Notes: a model not told the origin generated them from the sequence alone. Counted from the stretch's first letter, positions 1 through 8,797 are shown. The stretch: 64,000 bases of DNA from Micromonospora sp. C31 (GCF_018070575.1 NZ_JAGPXN010000001.1:868001-932000); one strand, 5' to 3'. Made by a program: numbers and translations.

Positions 1-594
1 GCCGAAGATGTTGACCCGGGCGATCTCCAGGTCCTCGCCGCGCTGCCCGCTGGACAGCGACTGGTGCAGCGCCCCGGTCTCGGCGTCCACGAGGTAGGCG
101 GCGAACGCCCCGGCGTCCCGGCGGAACAGGGTGTTCGACAGCGAGCAGTCGCCCCAGAAGAAGCCGGTCAGATGCATCCGGACGATCAGGGCGGCGAGCG
201 CGTCGAGCAGTCGGCCCATCGTCTCCGGGCGCAGGGTGTGCGAGAAGAGCGCCCGGTAGGGCAGGGAGAACTGCAGGTGCCGGGTGATCAGCACCGACTC
301 GAGGGGTTCCCCGTCGTCCGTCTGCCGGTCGGCGACGATCGCCACCGCCTCGACCGACGGGAAGTCGATCCGCTCCAGGGCGCGGAGCAGGTCGTACTCC
401 CGCTCGGCGATCCGCTCGCGGGTCTCCTTGAACGCGTAGACGTACTCACCCAGCCGGACGAAGCGGACGATGTGCCGGGAGATGCCCTGCGGCAACGCCA
501 CCAGGTGTTGCGCAGGCCACTCCTCCAACGGAGTCGACCAGGGGAGGTCGAGCAGCGCCGGGTCCACGAGGGCCGAGGTGATCCGCACGGGCAC
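1..594 (-). CDS. DUF4032 domain protein (3' part missing)
   Basis: The window edge cuts off the C-terminal part; about 198 N-terminal codons are present. The protein reads VPVRITSALVDPALLDLPW at its start and carries a kinase-like block (YVYAFKETRERIAEREYDLL, then RMHLTGFFWGDCSLSNTLFR), where the GDCSLSN stretch resembles the catalytic loop of lipopolysaccharide-kinase-like folds. This arrangement is typical of the DUF4032 family, whose function is not established. I chose the GTG at 594 because a purine-rich GGGGGGAA lies about 10 nt upstream; a second in-frame GTG follows two codons later. It is transcribed divergently from the PAP2 gene. The family call is confident; no biological role can be read from it. 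Confidence 0.85.
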   Translation of the reverse strand, partial: MPVRITSALVDPALLDLPWSTPLEEWPAQHLVALPQGISRHIVRFVRLGEYVYAFKETRERIAEREYDLLRALERIDFPSVEAVAIVADRQTDDGEPLESVLITRHLQFSLPYRALFSHTLRPETMGRLLDALAALIVRMHLTGFFWGDCSLSNTLFRRDAGAFAAYLVDAETGALHQSLSSGQRGEDLEIARVNIFG

Positions 595-700
595 AAGTCT
601 GACGGGTTCCCCCCGCCGAGCGCCTCCCTTCGTGGCTCGGCACACAGGCGCCCCCGGCCCGTCCGGTGCCGACGCCGGCAGGGGCCGGTAGCGTGACGGG

Positions 701-1468
701 GTGCGCGAGACCACGACGGTACGGGGAAAGGTCCAGCTCCGGCCGGTCCGGCCGGCCGGCTGGTGGTTCGACGCGCTGCTGCTCACCGCGCTGGTCGGGA
801 TGACCGTGGCCCTCGCCAACGAGAGGCTCTTCGGGATCGACCGGGCGGTCGCCGACTGGTCGCAGGCGCACCGACCGACGGCCGCGCACTGGACGGCGGT
901 GATCCTCAACTACCTCGGTCAGGGCACCCCGTTGACGCTGATCGCCCTGGGGCTCGCGGTGCTGCTCGCGGTGCGGCTGGGATCCGTACGACCGGTGCTG
1001 CCGCCCGTGCTCGCCTTCGCCCTCACCTTCCTCACGATCGGCCCGCTCAAGGTGTGGACCGCCCGGCCCGCGCCCAGCGCGAGCATCAAGGACCCCTTCC
1101 TGCCCGCCGAGCGGACCCTCCCGCTGTTCCAGGACGAGCTGCCGCTGCGGTTCGCCCAGTCCTACCCCTCCGGCCACGTCGCCAACGCGATCGTCTGGTA
1201 CGGCGTCATCGCGCTGCTGCTCGCCCCGCTGCTGCGCACGTACGGCCGCAGCGTGCCGCCCCGACTGGTCGCCGTGGTCCGGGTGGTGCCGCCGCTCGTG
1301 GTGCTCTGCACCACCACCTACCTGGGCTGGCACTGGCTGACCGACTCGGTCGCCGGGCTGCTGCTCGGGCTCCTGCTCGACCGGTTGCTGCACCGGGTGC
1401 CGTGGGACGACCTGCCGCTGCCGGGGGCGCCGCGGGACTGGCACCGTCCGTTCACCCGCGCCCCCTAG
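701..1468 (+). CDS. PAP2-family membrane phosphatase
   Basis: A 255-residue integral membrane protein of the type 2 phosphatidic acid phosphatase superfamily. The three signature motifs are visible: KxxxxxRP (K117, R122, P123), PSGH (156-159) and a C-terminal H211/D215 block (GWHWLTD). About six hydrophobic segments surround them. Members hydrolyse phosphate from lipid phosphates or undecaprenyl pyrophosphate at the outer face of the membrane; which substrate this one uses cannot be read from sequence. The GTG start is preceded by TAGCGT at 689-694, ending exactly 6 nt upstream, which suggests a leaderless transcript. The stop codon is TAG, 10 nt before the permease gene, so the two may be co-transcribed or the stop may overlap the next promoter. 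Confidence 0.9.
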   Translation: MRETTTVRGKVQLRPVRPAGWWFDALLLTALVGMTVALANERLFGIDRAVADWSQAHRPTAAHWTAVILNYLGQGTPLTLIALGLAVLLAVRLGSVRPVLPPVLAFALTFLTIGPLKVWTARPAPSASIKDPFLPAERTLPLFQDELPLRFAQSYPSGHVANAIVWYGVIALLLAPLLRTYGRSVPPRLVAVVRVVPPLVVLCTTTYLGWHWLTDSVAGLLLGLLLDRLLHRVPWDDLPLPGAPRDWHRPFTRAP

Positions 1469-1477
1469 GGTCTCGCC

Positions 1478-2716
1478 GTGGATCAACTGGCGCGCCGGCT
1501 CGGCGCGAAGGACGCGGTGGTCATCGGTCTGGGGTCGATGCTCGGCGCGGGCGTCTTCGTGGTCTTCGCGCCGGCCGCCGCGGCGGCCGGCGGGGCCGGG
1601 CTGCTGGCGGCCCTCGTACTGGCCGGTCTCATCGCCTTCTGCAACGCCACCAGCTCGGCCCGGCTCGCGGCCCGCTACCCGGAGTCCGGCGGCACCTACG
1701 TGTACGGGCGGCAGCGGCTCGGCCCGTTCGCCGGGTTCCTGGCCGGCTGGGGTTTCGTCGTCGGCAAGACGGCGAGCTGCGCGGCGATGGCGCTGACCAT
1801 CGGGGCGTACCTCTGGCCGGGGCAGGCGCGGCTCGTCGCCGTCGGCGCGGTGCTGGCGGTGACCGCCGTGAACCTGCGCGGCATCGGCAAGACCGCGACC
1901 GCGACGAAGGTGCTGGTCGGCGTGGTGCTGGCGGTGCTGACCCTGGTCGCGGTGGCCGGCGCGGTCGGCGGCGACGTCGCGCTCGACCGGCTCGGCGACC
2001 TCGGCGGCGGCGGGCGGGGTGTGCTCACCGCCGCCGGGCTGCTCTTCTTCGCCTTCGCCGGGTACGCCCGCATCGCCACCCTCGGCGAGGAGGTGCGCGA
2101 GCCGGAGCGGACCATCCCCCGGGCCGTCCCGCTGGCGCTCGGCGTGGTGCTGGCGGTCTACCTGGTGCTGGCCGTGGTGACGGTCGGCGTGCTCGGGGCC
2201 GACCGGCTGGCCGCATCCACCGCGCCCCTGGCCGACGTGGTGACGGCCGCCGGGCTGCCCGGGCTGGCGTGGCTCGTGCGGGCCGGGGCGACCGTGGCGG
2301 TGACCGGGGTGCTGCTCTCCCTGCTCGCCGGGGTGGGGCGCACCGCGCTCGCGATGGCCCGCCACCGCGACCTGCCGGGGACGCTCGCCGCCGTCCACCC
2401 GGTGCACCGGGTGCCGCACCGGGCGGAACTGGCGGTGGCCGCCGTGGTGGTGGCGATCGTGCTGCTGGGCGACGTCCGCGACGCCATCGGCTTCTCCAGC
2501 TGCACGGTGCTGGTCTACTACGCGATCACCAACGCCGCCGCGCTGACGCTGGGCCGCGATCCGGGCCGGCGGCTGCCGGTGCGGGGGCTGGCCGTGCTGG
2601 GGCTGGTCGGCTGCCTGCTGCTCGCGGTCAACCTGCCGCCGGCCAGCGTGCTCGCCGGCGCCGCCGTGCTCGCCGCCGGCGCCCTCTGGTACGCCCTGCG
2701 CCCCCGCCGGGCCTGA
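1478..2716 (+). CDS. APC-superfamily amino acid permease
   Basis: A 412-residue protein with about twelve hydrophobic segments. The first (GLGSMLGAGVFVVFAP) has the glycine-rich GxGxxxGxGxF pattern of the substrate-binding TM1 of amino acid/polyamine/organocation transporters, and the FAFAGYARIATLGEEV region matches the conserved TM6 area. It probably moves an amino acid or amine across the cytoplasmic membrane; the substrate is unknown. The GTG start follows TAGGGT (1466-1471) by 6 nt, and that hexamer contains the TAG stop of the PAP2 gene, so stop codon and likely -10 element are superimposed. It converges on the channel gene, with only 18 nt between the two stops. Confidence 0.88.
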   Translation: MDQLARRLGAKDAVVIGLGSMLGAGVFVVFAPAAAAAGGAGLLAALVLAGLIAFCNATSSARLAARYPESGGTYVYGRQRLGPFAGFLAGWGFVVGKTASCAAMALTIGAYLWPGQARLVAVGAVLAVTAVNLRGIGKTATATKVLVGVVLAVLTLVAVAGAVGGDVALDRLGDLGGGGRGVLTAAGLLFFAFAGYARIATLGEEVREPERTIPRAVPLALGVVLAVYLVLAVVTVGVLGADRLAASTAPLADVVTAAGLPGLAWLVRAGATVAVTGVLLSLLAGVGRTALAMARHRDLPGTLAAVHPVHRVPHRAELAVAAVVVAIVLLGDVRDAIGFSSCTVLVYYAITNAAALTLGRDPGRRLPVRGLAVLGLVGCLLLAVNLPPASVLAGAAVLAAGALWYALRPRRA

Positions 2717-2734
2717 CCCGGCCGGCCCGACCCG

Positions 2735-4513
2735 TCACTGCTCCGGTTGCCGGGGTGTGGGCGCGACCGGGTCCTCCGGCGGGGGTGGCGCGGCCTCGCG
2801 GAGCAGTGCGTTCAGGCCGGCCCGGCGGGCCACCACCGTCAGCCGGTCGCCCGCCACGATCACCAGGCGCGCGTCGGGCGCCCAGTCGAGGCGCTGGCCG
2901 GCCCGGGCGTGCGCCAGCAGGCGTACGCTCTCGGCCCGCCCGACGACGGCGAGCGGCCGGCCGTCCAGCGACGATCCGGCGGCGACGCTGACCTCGGTGA
3001 CCAGCAGCGCGTGCCGGCCGACCGGGATGGTGGCGATCACCGCCCGGTCCAGCAGCGCGGCGGCGAACGACGGCGCGGCGAGGTAGGACACGCTGCGCGA
3101 GACGCCGATGCCGAACGCCTGCTGGACGCGTTCGGCGAAGTGGCCGTCGAAGAGGCGCAGCACCACCTGGAGTTCCGGGTTGACGGCCCGGCCGTTGAGC
3201 GCCGCCTGGAGGTTGGTCTCGTCGTCGGTGGAGACCACCACCAGTGCCTGGCAGCCGCCCACGGACGCCGACTGGAGGGTCTCCTCCAGCGCGGCGTCGC
3301 CCACGATCAGCGGTACGCCCAGCCGCCGGGCCAGCGCCCCACCGCGTGGCTCGGGCAGCTTGTCGATGGCCACCACCTCGACGCCGAAGTCGCAGAGCTG
3401 GGCCATCACCCGGGTGCCGACGTTGCCCAGCCCGACCACCACCACGTGCCCGGCGCGCTCGGGCTGGATGCGGCCCGAGTGCAGGGCCAGCCGGGCGTTG
3501 ACGATGCCGTCGACCACCACGGCGGTGATCAGCGGGATCAACGCCAGCCCGGCCAGGTTGAGCACCACCTGCATGATCTGCTCGGCGGCCGGCTTGTTCG
3601 GTTCCGGGTCCTGCCCGCTCAGCGTCGTCACGAGCGTCAGGTAGAGCGAATCGGCCCAGTTGGCGTCCGTGGCGCGGCCGTTGAGCCAGCCGAGCACCCC
3701 GATCACCGCCAGCAGCACGATCACCGCGACGCCGATCTTGCGGGTGGCGAAGCTGCGTACGGCGCGCAGCAGCACGGTCAGGGGGCGGCGGCGCCGGCGG
3801 GCGCGCCTCAACCGGCGGGCGGCCAGCTCCGTACCGGGCGGTGTCCCGGTCGCCTCGGCGATCACCAGGTCGGCCGCGCGCTCGTCGGCGGGGAGCAACC
3901 GGACCTGCTGCGGGTCGCGGGTGTCGGCCACCCCGCAGACCACGTCGGTCGGGCGTACGTCGTCGCGGCGGGCCACGTGGAGGGTGCGCCCGCCGTGCCG
4001 GAAGTGGGTGGGGGCGACCTCGCCCAGCGCGGCGGCCACGAAGGCGGGGGCGGCCATGGAGGCGTCGGAGAGCACCGCCGAGTCGGGGAAGATCTGCCGC
4101 ACCCCGTTGGCGAGGTTGGTGTTGAACATCCGCACCACCAGGCGCAACCCGGGCTCGACCTCCTGCGCGCAGAGCGCGGCGTGCATGTTGCCGACGTCGT
4201 CCTGGTGCAGCAGGGCCAGCCCGTCGGCGCCGGCCAGCCCCGCCCGGCGGAAGGTGACCTCGTCCAGCCGGTCGGCGCGGACCACCTCGACACCCTGCAG
4301 GTCGCGCCCGTCGGGCTCGTCGGAGCTCGGCCGTCCGGGCACGACCAGAGTGATGCGGACGCGGCCGGCCTGGAACTCGGTGGCGAGCAGCGCCCGCACC
4401 ACCCAGTAGGCCAGGGCGTCGCGGCCACAGATCACGTAGTGTGCCGGGGCGTCGCCGTTGACCCTGAGCCGCCGGCCGGCACGCCGCGCACGATCCAGCA
4501 GGGGCTCCGCCAT
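2735..4513 (-). CDS. Channel-like membrane protein with two NAD-binding (RCK/TrkA-N) domains
   Basis: About 592 residues. Order of parts: an N-terminal TrkA-N/RCK-like Rossmann domain (begins HYVICGRDALAYW), an arginine-rich linker, a first transmembrane helix (about residue 265), a pore-helix region (SLYLTLVTTLSGQDP), a second transmembrane helix (about 320-345), then a second RCK domain with a clear GxGxxG (VVVVGLGNVGTRV). This is the 2-TM potassium-channel layout, but the usual TVGYG filter is absent and TTLSGQDPE stands there. I infer a ligand-gated ion channel of uncertain selectivity. The ATG at 4513 is preferred over one three codons earlier because TACGAT (4521-4526) ends 7 nt upstream of it. 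It diverges from the MSMEG_6728-family gene. Confidence 0.82.
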   Translation of the reverse strand: MAEPLLDRARRAGRRLRVNGDAPAHYVICGRDALAYWVVRALLATEFQAGRVRITLVVPGRPSSDEPDGRDLQGVEVVRADRLDEVTFRRAGLAGADGLALLHQDDVGNMHAALCAQEVEPGLRLVVRMFNTNLANGVRQIFPDSAVLSDASMAAPAFVAAALGEVAPTHFRHGGRTLHVARRDDVRPTDVVCGVADTRDPQQVRLLPADERAADLVIAEATGTPPGTELAARRLRRARRRRRPLTVLLRAVRSFATRKIGVAVIVLLAVIGVLGWLNGRATDANWADSLYLTLVTTLSGQDPEPNKPAAEQIMQVVLNLAGLALIPLITAVVVDGIVNARLALHSGRIQPERAGHVVVVGLGNVGTRVMAQLCDFGVEVVAIDKLPEPRGGALARRLGVPLIVGDAALEETLQSASVGGCQALVVVSTDDETNLQAALNGRAVNPELQVVLRLFDGHFAERVQQAFGIGVSRSVSYLAAPSFAAALLDRAVIATIPVGRHALLVTEVSVAAGSSLDGRPLAVVGRAESVRLLAHARAGQRLDWAPDARLVIVAGDRLTVVARRAGLNALLREAAPPPPEDPVAPTPRQPEQ

Positions 4514-4613
4514 GTGCCGCATCGTAGTCAGCCCGTCGCGCCGCGCGCAGCCCCGTGATCATGGACGCTGGTCGCCCCGGCATGTCCCATCCGGGGACGG
4601 GTAGAGCACCGGC

Positions 4614-5105
4614 ATGCAGACGTTCCTGCCGTACCCGGACTTCCTGGCCAGTGCCCGGACCCTGGACCAGAAACGGCTGGGCAAGCAGCGGGTGGAGACC
4701 ATCCAGGTGCTGCGCGGTCTGACCTGGCCCACGTACGGCTGGCGCAACCACCCGGCGGTGAAGATGTGGGCCGGGTACGAGGAGGCCCTGACCCGCTACG
4801 GGCTGGACGTCTGCGCGGTCTGGTGCGAGCCCGGGCGGGCGGACACCTGCGCCACCACGATGACCGCCGACCTCGCCGCCGCCTGCGGCCTCACCCGGGT
4901 CCGCACGCAGGCCGAGCTGGCCGAGGCCGGGGAGCTGCCGCCCTGGCTGGGCCGCGACGACCTGCACCTGAGCCACCGCTCGTCGCTGCTGCGCAAGGAC
5001 CCCGGGCACTACGGCCCGATCTTCGGCGACGACGTCCCGCCCGACCTGGAGTACGTCTGGCCCGCCTCGGACCGGAAGCGCCGCTGCCTACCACCTGAGG
5101 TGTAA
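4614..5105 (+). CDS. MSMEG_6728 family protein
   Basis: A 163-residue protein starting MQTFLPYPDFLASARTLDQ, with KRLGKQRVET and PTYGWRNHPAVKMW, as in the actinobacterial MSMEG_6728 family. That family is distantly related to pyrimidine-dimer DNA glycosylases of the T4 endonuclease V type; enzymatic activity of this subfamily is, to my knowledge, not demonstrated. The TAA stop and the last residues (PEV) lie inside the left arm of a perfect 31-bp inverted repeat, so the repeat has supplied the end of this reading frame. A TAGAGC hexamer sits 6 nt upstream of the ATG. Family call fairly sure, role unknown. Confidence 0.82.
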   Translation: MQTFLPYPDFLASARTLDQKRLGKQRVETIQVLRGLTWPTYGWRNHPAVKMWAGYEEALTRYGLDVCAVWCEPGRADTCATTMTADLAAACGLTRVRTQAELAEAGELPPWLGRDDLHLSHRSSLLRKDPGHYGPIFGDDVPPDLEYVWPASDRKRRCLPPEV

Positions 5106-5160
5106 GGAAGGGCCCCTTCCTAACGCTATGCGTTAGGAAGGGGCCCTTCCTTACACCTCA
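5096..5160. repeat. Perfect 31-bp inverted repeat, 3-nt loop (TAAGGAAGGGCCC family)
   Basis: Arms 5096-5126 and 5130-5160 are exact reverse complements around the loop TAT. Each arm itself contains a smaller palindrome (GGAAGGG-C-CCCTTCC). The element overlaps the end of the upstream gene, whose TAA stop is its TAA. Related copies occur at 39138-39191 and 56231-56290. It can act as a terminator, but there is no U-tract and the sequence conservation between copies suggests a dispersed repeat family. Confidence 0.85.
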
Positions 5161-5198
5161 CCGGGCAGACTGGAGGCTCATCCGGCGGGAAGGTGCAC

Positions 5199-6731
5199 AT
5201 GGCGCTGTCGAAGGTGGCCGGTCGGCTTATCGGCGTACGCGAACACGAGGTGGACCCGGGCGGTGGCGGGGCCCCCCGCGTGCCGGGCCCGGTGGAGGCG
5301 GTGGTGGTCGGCGGCGGGATCGCCGGCATGTCGGCGGCGGTGGTGCTGGCCGAACGCGGGGTGACGGTGACCGTGCTGGAGGCCGCGCCGACCCTCGGCG
5401 GCCGGCTCGGGGCCTGGCCGGAGACGCTCGCCGACGGCACCCGGCAGATGAACGAGCACGGCTTCCACGCGTTCTTCCGGCAGTACTACAACTGGCGCTC
5501 CGTCCTGCGCCGCGCCGACCCGGAACTGGGCTTCCTCAAGCCGGTTCCGGGCTACCCGATCCTGAGCGGGCGTTGGCCGACCGAGGAGTTCGGCCGGCTG
5601 CCGCCCGCGCCGCCGATGAACCTGCTGGCGCTGCTGCTGCGCAGCCCCAGCCTGCGCCTGGGCGACCTGCGCGGAATGGACCGGGACGCGGCGCTGCCGC
5701 TGCTCACGTACGACCCGGGGCGCACGTACGCCGAGTTCGACGACACGACCGCCGACGCGCTGCTCACCTCGTTGCGGCTGCCGGACCGGGCCCGCGCGAT
5801 GCTCTTCGAGGTCTTCTCCCACTCGTTCTTCAACCACGAGGCGGAGATGTCGGCGGCGGAGATGATCGCCCAGTTCCACTTCTACCTGCTGGGCAACCCG
5901 GAAGGGCTGGCCTTCGACTGCCCCGACGAGGACTACGCGACGGCGATCTGGGAGCCGCTGACCCGGCACGTGGAGAAGCACGGCGGCCGGGTGCTCACGA
6001 GCGCCGCCGCCACCACCCTGACCCGCGAGGCCGCCGGGTGGCGGGTGACGACCGCCGACGGCACGGCGTACCCGGCCGGGCACGTGGTGCTCGCCGTCGA
6101 CCCGCCCGCCCTGGCCGCGCTGGTCGCGGCCTCGCCCGGCCTGGCCGACCACGCGCCCCGGTTGGCGGCGCGGATGCCCGCGTTCGGTCGGCCCGGCCCG
6201 CCGTACGCGGTGGCGCGCTACTGGTGCGACGGGGACGTCGCCGCCGACCGGGCGGTGTTCAACGGGGTGTCCCGACAGCCCACCCTGGACTCGGTGACCC
6301 TCTATCACCGGCTGGAGAACGAGTCCCGCCGCTGGGCGCAGCGCACCGGCGGCTCGGTCGTGGAGCTGCACGCGTACGCCTGCGACGCGGGCGTGCCGGC
6401 CGAGGAGCTGGCCGAGCGGATGCGGGTCGAGCTGACGGCGCTCTGGCCGGAGGCGGCCCGGCTGCGGGTCCGGGAGCTGCGCGCCCGGGTGGAGGCGCAG
6501 GCGCCGGCGTTCACGCCCGGCAGTCACGCCTGGCGGCCGGGGGTACGCACCGACGCCGACGGGCTCTACCTGGCCGGCGACGGCATCCGGACGGACTTCC
6601 CGAGCGCGCTGATGGAGCGGTCGGCGGCGACCGGGATCGTCGCGGCCAACCACATCCTGCGGGCCGAGGGCGGCGCGGCCGAGCCGCTGCGCTCGATCCG
6701 ACCCCGGGGCCTGCTCGCCGGGCGAGGCTGA
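5199..6731 (+). CDS. FAD-dependent oxidoreductase, CrtU-like
   Basis: About 510 residues. An N-terminal FAD-binding motif (VVGGGIAGMSAA, about residues 36-47, followed by VLEAAPTLGGRLG) and a C-terminal GLYLAGDGIRTDFPSALMER block place it in the amine oxidase / phytoene desaturase group. The NEHGFHAFFRQYYN segment is characteristic of the CrtU (carotenoid desaturase/aryl synthase) branch. No other carotenoid gene lies nearby, so a carotenoid substrate is only suggested. The ATG at 5199 is chosen over a GTG two codons earlier because GCGGGAAGG (5185-5192) leaves proper spacing only for the ATG. The gene begins 39 nt after the inverted repeat. Confidence 0.85.
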   Translation: MALSKVAGRLIGVREHEVDPGGGGAPRVPGPVEAVVVGGGIAGMSAAVVLAERGVTVTVLEAAPTLGGRLGAWPETLADGTRQMNEHGFHAFFRQYYNWRSVLRRADPELGFLKPVPGYPILSGRWPTEEFGRLPPAPPMNLLALLLRSPSLRLGDLRGMDRDAALPLLTYDPGRTYAEFDDTTADALLTSLRLPDRARAMLFEVFSHSFFNHEAEMSAAEMIAQFHFYLLGNPEGLAFDCPDEDYATAIWEPLTRHVEKHGGRVLTSAAATTLTREAAGWRVTTADGTAYPAGHVVLAVDPPALAALVAASPGLADHAPRLAARMPAFGRPGPPYAVARYWCDGDVAADRAVFNGVSRQPTLDSVTLYHRLENESRRWAQRTGGSVVELHAYACDAGVPAEELAERMRVELTALWPEAARLRVRELRARVEAQAPAFTPGSHAWRPGVRTDADGLYLAGDGIRTDFPSALMERSAATGIVAANHILRAEGGAAEPLRSIRPRGLLAGRG

Positions 6732-6801
6732 GCAAAGCGGGCAAAAAGGTCATCGGGTTGGCCTAGGCTGATCGTCTGGGATGAGCCGGGAGGTCAGCGG
6801 G

Positions 6802-7989
6802 ATGTCGCCGCGCACGGACGACGGCCCACTCGTCGCCGACATGCCGCGGGACGACGCGTACCCGCTGATCCGGGACGAGCGGGCCTGCGTCGTGACCGCC
6901 CTGCGGCTCGGCTGGTGGATGGCGGACGCCTACCACCACGCGCAGACCGCCGAGCTGCGTGACCCCGGCACCGACCGGCCGCCGGGCGCACCGGCGAAGC
7001 TGTCCAACCTGACCGAGATGTCGGGACGGCGGCGCATGCAGATGTACCTGGACGGCGTGGAGGTCGCACTCGCCCAGATCGCCGCGCTGACCCGGCGCGT
7101 CGGCCCCGCGCCCGGCACCGCCGACGCGCGGGGCCGGGTGGCCGACGGCTCCGGCGACGCCCTGCTGCTCGCCCTCGACGACCTGAACGTCGAGCTGCTG
7201 CGCTGGACGATGGCCACCAACCAGCGGGTGGGGCTGGCGTACCGGCTGGGCCGCTCGCTGGCCGACACGGTCCGCTACGGCGACGCCGTTCGGCACGGCG
7301 ACGCCCGGCAGGTGGCGCACCGCTTCGGCGGCCGGCAATTCGAGATCGGCCGCTGGCTGGGCGAGCTGGCCAGCGTGCTGCCCCCGTACTCGGCCGCCGT
7401 GGTCCGCCGGTCGCTGTCGGCGTGGTCGTCGGCGGTCACCCGGGCCGGCGTGGGCGACCCGACCGAGGCGGGGCTGCCCGAGCTGGCCCGCGAGCTGCGC
7501 AACCAGGGCGAGCTGTGGCAGGGCGTGCTCACCGGCGGGCTGCACCCGAGGGACCTGCTGGACGAGGAGGACTACGCGATCGTCGCCCGGAACCTGATCG
7601 TGCGGGACCGGACGCTGGTGGTGCAGGCCGTCCGGGGGATCTTCTGGCCGGTGCTCGTACCGCTGCTCGCGGTGCTCTTCGCCGTGGTGGGGGTGAGCGT
7701 GCTCGCCGCCGCCGGGTCGCCGATGACCCGGGCCGCCGTGGCCCTGCTCGGGCTCGGCGCCGGGCTGGCCGCGATCTGGCGTACCGTCTCCGGGCCGGCG
7801 CTCGCGGTCGCCGCCGAGGTCAACCGGCCGCTGCTGGAGAGCGAGCTGGCCGCGCGGATGGCCGTACGCATCGACCGGCCCCTGGGCGCCGCGCGGGCCG
7901 CCAGCCGGGCCCGCCGCCAGCGCCGCCCCGACGAGCCGGGGCCTCGATCGAAATCCGTTGCCCCTCTCTCCCCCGCCGACCTACCGTGA
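6802..7989 (+). CDS. Conserved membrane protein of unknown function
   Basis: About 395 residues, not recognised as a named family. The first 270 residues are soluble and mostly alpha-helical in composition, with WWMADAYHHAQ and SNLTEMSGRRRMQMYLDGVE as striking stretches. Two adjacent transmembrane helices follow (VLVPLLAVLFAVVGVSVLAA and ALLGLGAGLAAIW), then a short basic tail. The layout suggests a cytoplasmic sensor or scaffold anchored near its C terminus. The ATG at 6802 has GGGAGG (6788-6793) at good spacing; an ATG at 6781 is the alternative. It stands alone between the FAD oxidoreductase and the HNH nuclease. Confidence 0.72.
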   Translation: MSPRTDDGPLVADMPRDDAYPLIRDERACVVTALRLGWWMADAYHHAQTAELRDPGTDRPPGAPAKLSNLTEMSGRRRMQMYLDGVEVALAQIAALTRRVGPAPGTADARGRVADGSGDALLLALDDLNVELLRWTMATNQRVGLAYRLGRSLADTVRYGDAVRHGDARQVAHRFGGRQFEIGRWLGELASVLPPYSAAVVRRSLSAWSSAVTRAGVGDPTEAGLPELARELRNQGELWQGVLTGGLHPRDLLDEEDYAIVARNLIVRDRTLVVQAVRGIFWPVLVPLLAVLFAVVGVSVLAAAGSPMTRAAVALLGLGAGLAAIWRTVSGPALAVAAEVNRPLLESELAARMAVRIDRPLGAARAASRARRQRRPDEPGPRSKSVAPLSPADLP

Positions 7990-8024
7990 TCGTGCAAGGT
8001 CAACCACCGCTGCGGGAGCTGGTC

Positions 8025-8138
8025 ATGTCGATGTCGCACGTCACCTGTGTGCCGTCGTGCCTACCCACGCGTCCGGCGTCGCCGGCCGGCGGCGGCGGTC
8101 ACCGCGCCGAACACCACGTGGGCGGCCGGCCCGACTGA
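8025..8138 (+). CDS. Possible 37-residue peptide (uncertain)
   Basis: A short frame starting MSMSHVTCVPSCLPTRP, with GGGAG about 8 nt upstream of its ATG and a factor-independent-type hairpin 20 nt after its stop. It sits between the membrane-protein gene and the HNH gene. Two cysteines and several prolines in the first half are notable. It could be a leader peptide or chance; coding evidence is limited to the ribosome-binding site and the hairpin. Confidence 0.3.
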   Translation: MSMSHVTCVPSCLPTRPASPAGGGGHRAEHHVGGRPD

Positions 8139-8158
8139 CGCGTGCCCGCACGACGTCG

Positions 8159-8196
8159 AGCCGCCCGTCCGCACCCGGACCGGGCGGCTCTTTCGT
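8159..8196 (+). terminator. Stem-loop with T-rich tail
   Basis: AGCCGCCCG (8159-8167) pairs with CGGGCGGCT (8181-8189), with an inner TCCG/CGGA helix; CTCTTTCGTT follows. It ends transcription before the HNH gene, or forms an attenuator with the short peptide upstream. Confidence 0.6.
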
Positions 8197-8240
8197 TGTC
8201 CGGCCCGCCCAGCTCGTCACCGCCACGAAGGGAGACACCG

Positions 8241-8684
8241 GTGGACGCCGTCCTCGTCGTCAATGCCGACCTCGGCCCGCTGCACCGGGTCACCGTCCAG
8301 CACGCGATCCGGATGCTCTGCCGGCGGGTCGCCGAGATCCACGAGGCCGAGCCGGACCGGGTGATCGGCGTGTTCCCGGTCCCCCGGGTGGTGCGCCTGG
8401 TCCGCTACGTGGTGACCCGGTGGCGGTTCAGCGCCGCCCCGGCCTGGTCCCGTGCCGGCGTGCTACGCCGCGACGGGCGCTGCTGCGCGTACTGCGGGGG
8501 GCCGGCCGGCACCGTCGACCACGTCCTGCCCCGCTCGCGCGGCGGCCGGAACACCTGGCGTAACACGACCGCCGCCTGCTACGCGTGCAACCAGCGCAAG
8601 GGCGACCGGACGCCGGCCGAGGCGGGCATGCCGCTGCGGCGCGAGCCGGTGGTGCCGACCTGGGCGTCGCTGGCCGGGCGGTGA
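8241..8684 (+). CDS. HNH endonuclease
   Basis: A 147-residue protein with the HNH/zinc-finger nuclease core: CCAYCGG (about 81-87), DHVLPRSRGG (93-102, carrying the first His of the motif), CYACNQRKGDRTP (113-125). Two CxxC pairs frame the catalytic beta-beta-alpha fold. Such small HNH proteins are common in actinomycetes, and their DNA targets are mostly unknown. The GTG at 8241 is chosen because AAGGGAG (8228-8234) sits 6-7 nt upstream and VDAVLVVNADLGPL is the usual family N terminus. It converges on the secreted DNRLRE gene. Confidence 0.88.
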   Translation: MDAVLVVNADLGPLHRVTVQHAIRMLCRRVAEIHEAEPDRVIGVFPVPRVVRLVRYVVTRWRFSAAPAWSRAGVLRRDGRCCAYCGGPAGTVDHVLPRSRGGRNTWRNTTAACYACNQRKGDRTPAEAGMPLRREPVVPTWASLAGR

Positions 8685-8797
8685 CGGACCGGCCGGCGGG
8701 AACGGGGGGCCGCGTCGGGGTACGACCCTCGGCGCGGCACCCGCCGGCCCCGCACCGGCGGCGGGGCGCGGGGAGTTTCCCGCACCCCGCCGAGGTG

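Noticed and set aside
446..2419. Long minus-strand open frame (657 codons) opposite the PAP2 and permease genes
   Set aside because: Composition is His/Arg/Gly/Gln-rich without any domain, as expected for the antisense of GC-rich coding sequence; two real genes cover the region on the plus strand.
8741..8761. CCGCCGG/CCGGCGG hairpin between the HNH and DNRLRE genes as a terminator
   Set aside because: Only 7 bp with no T-tract in very GC-rich sequence; too weak to list as a feature.
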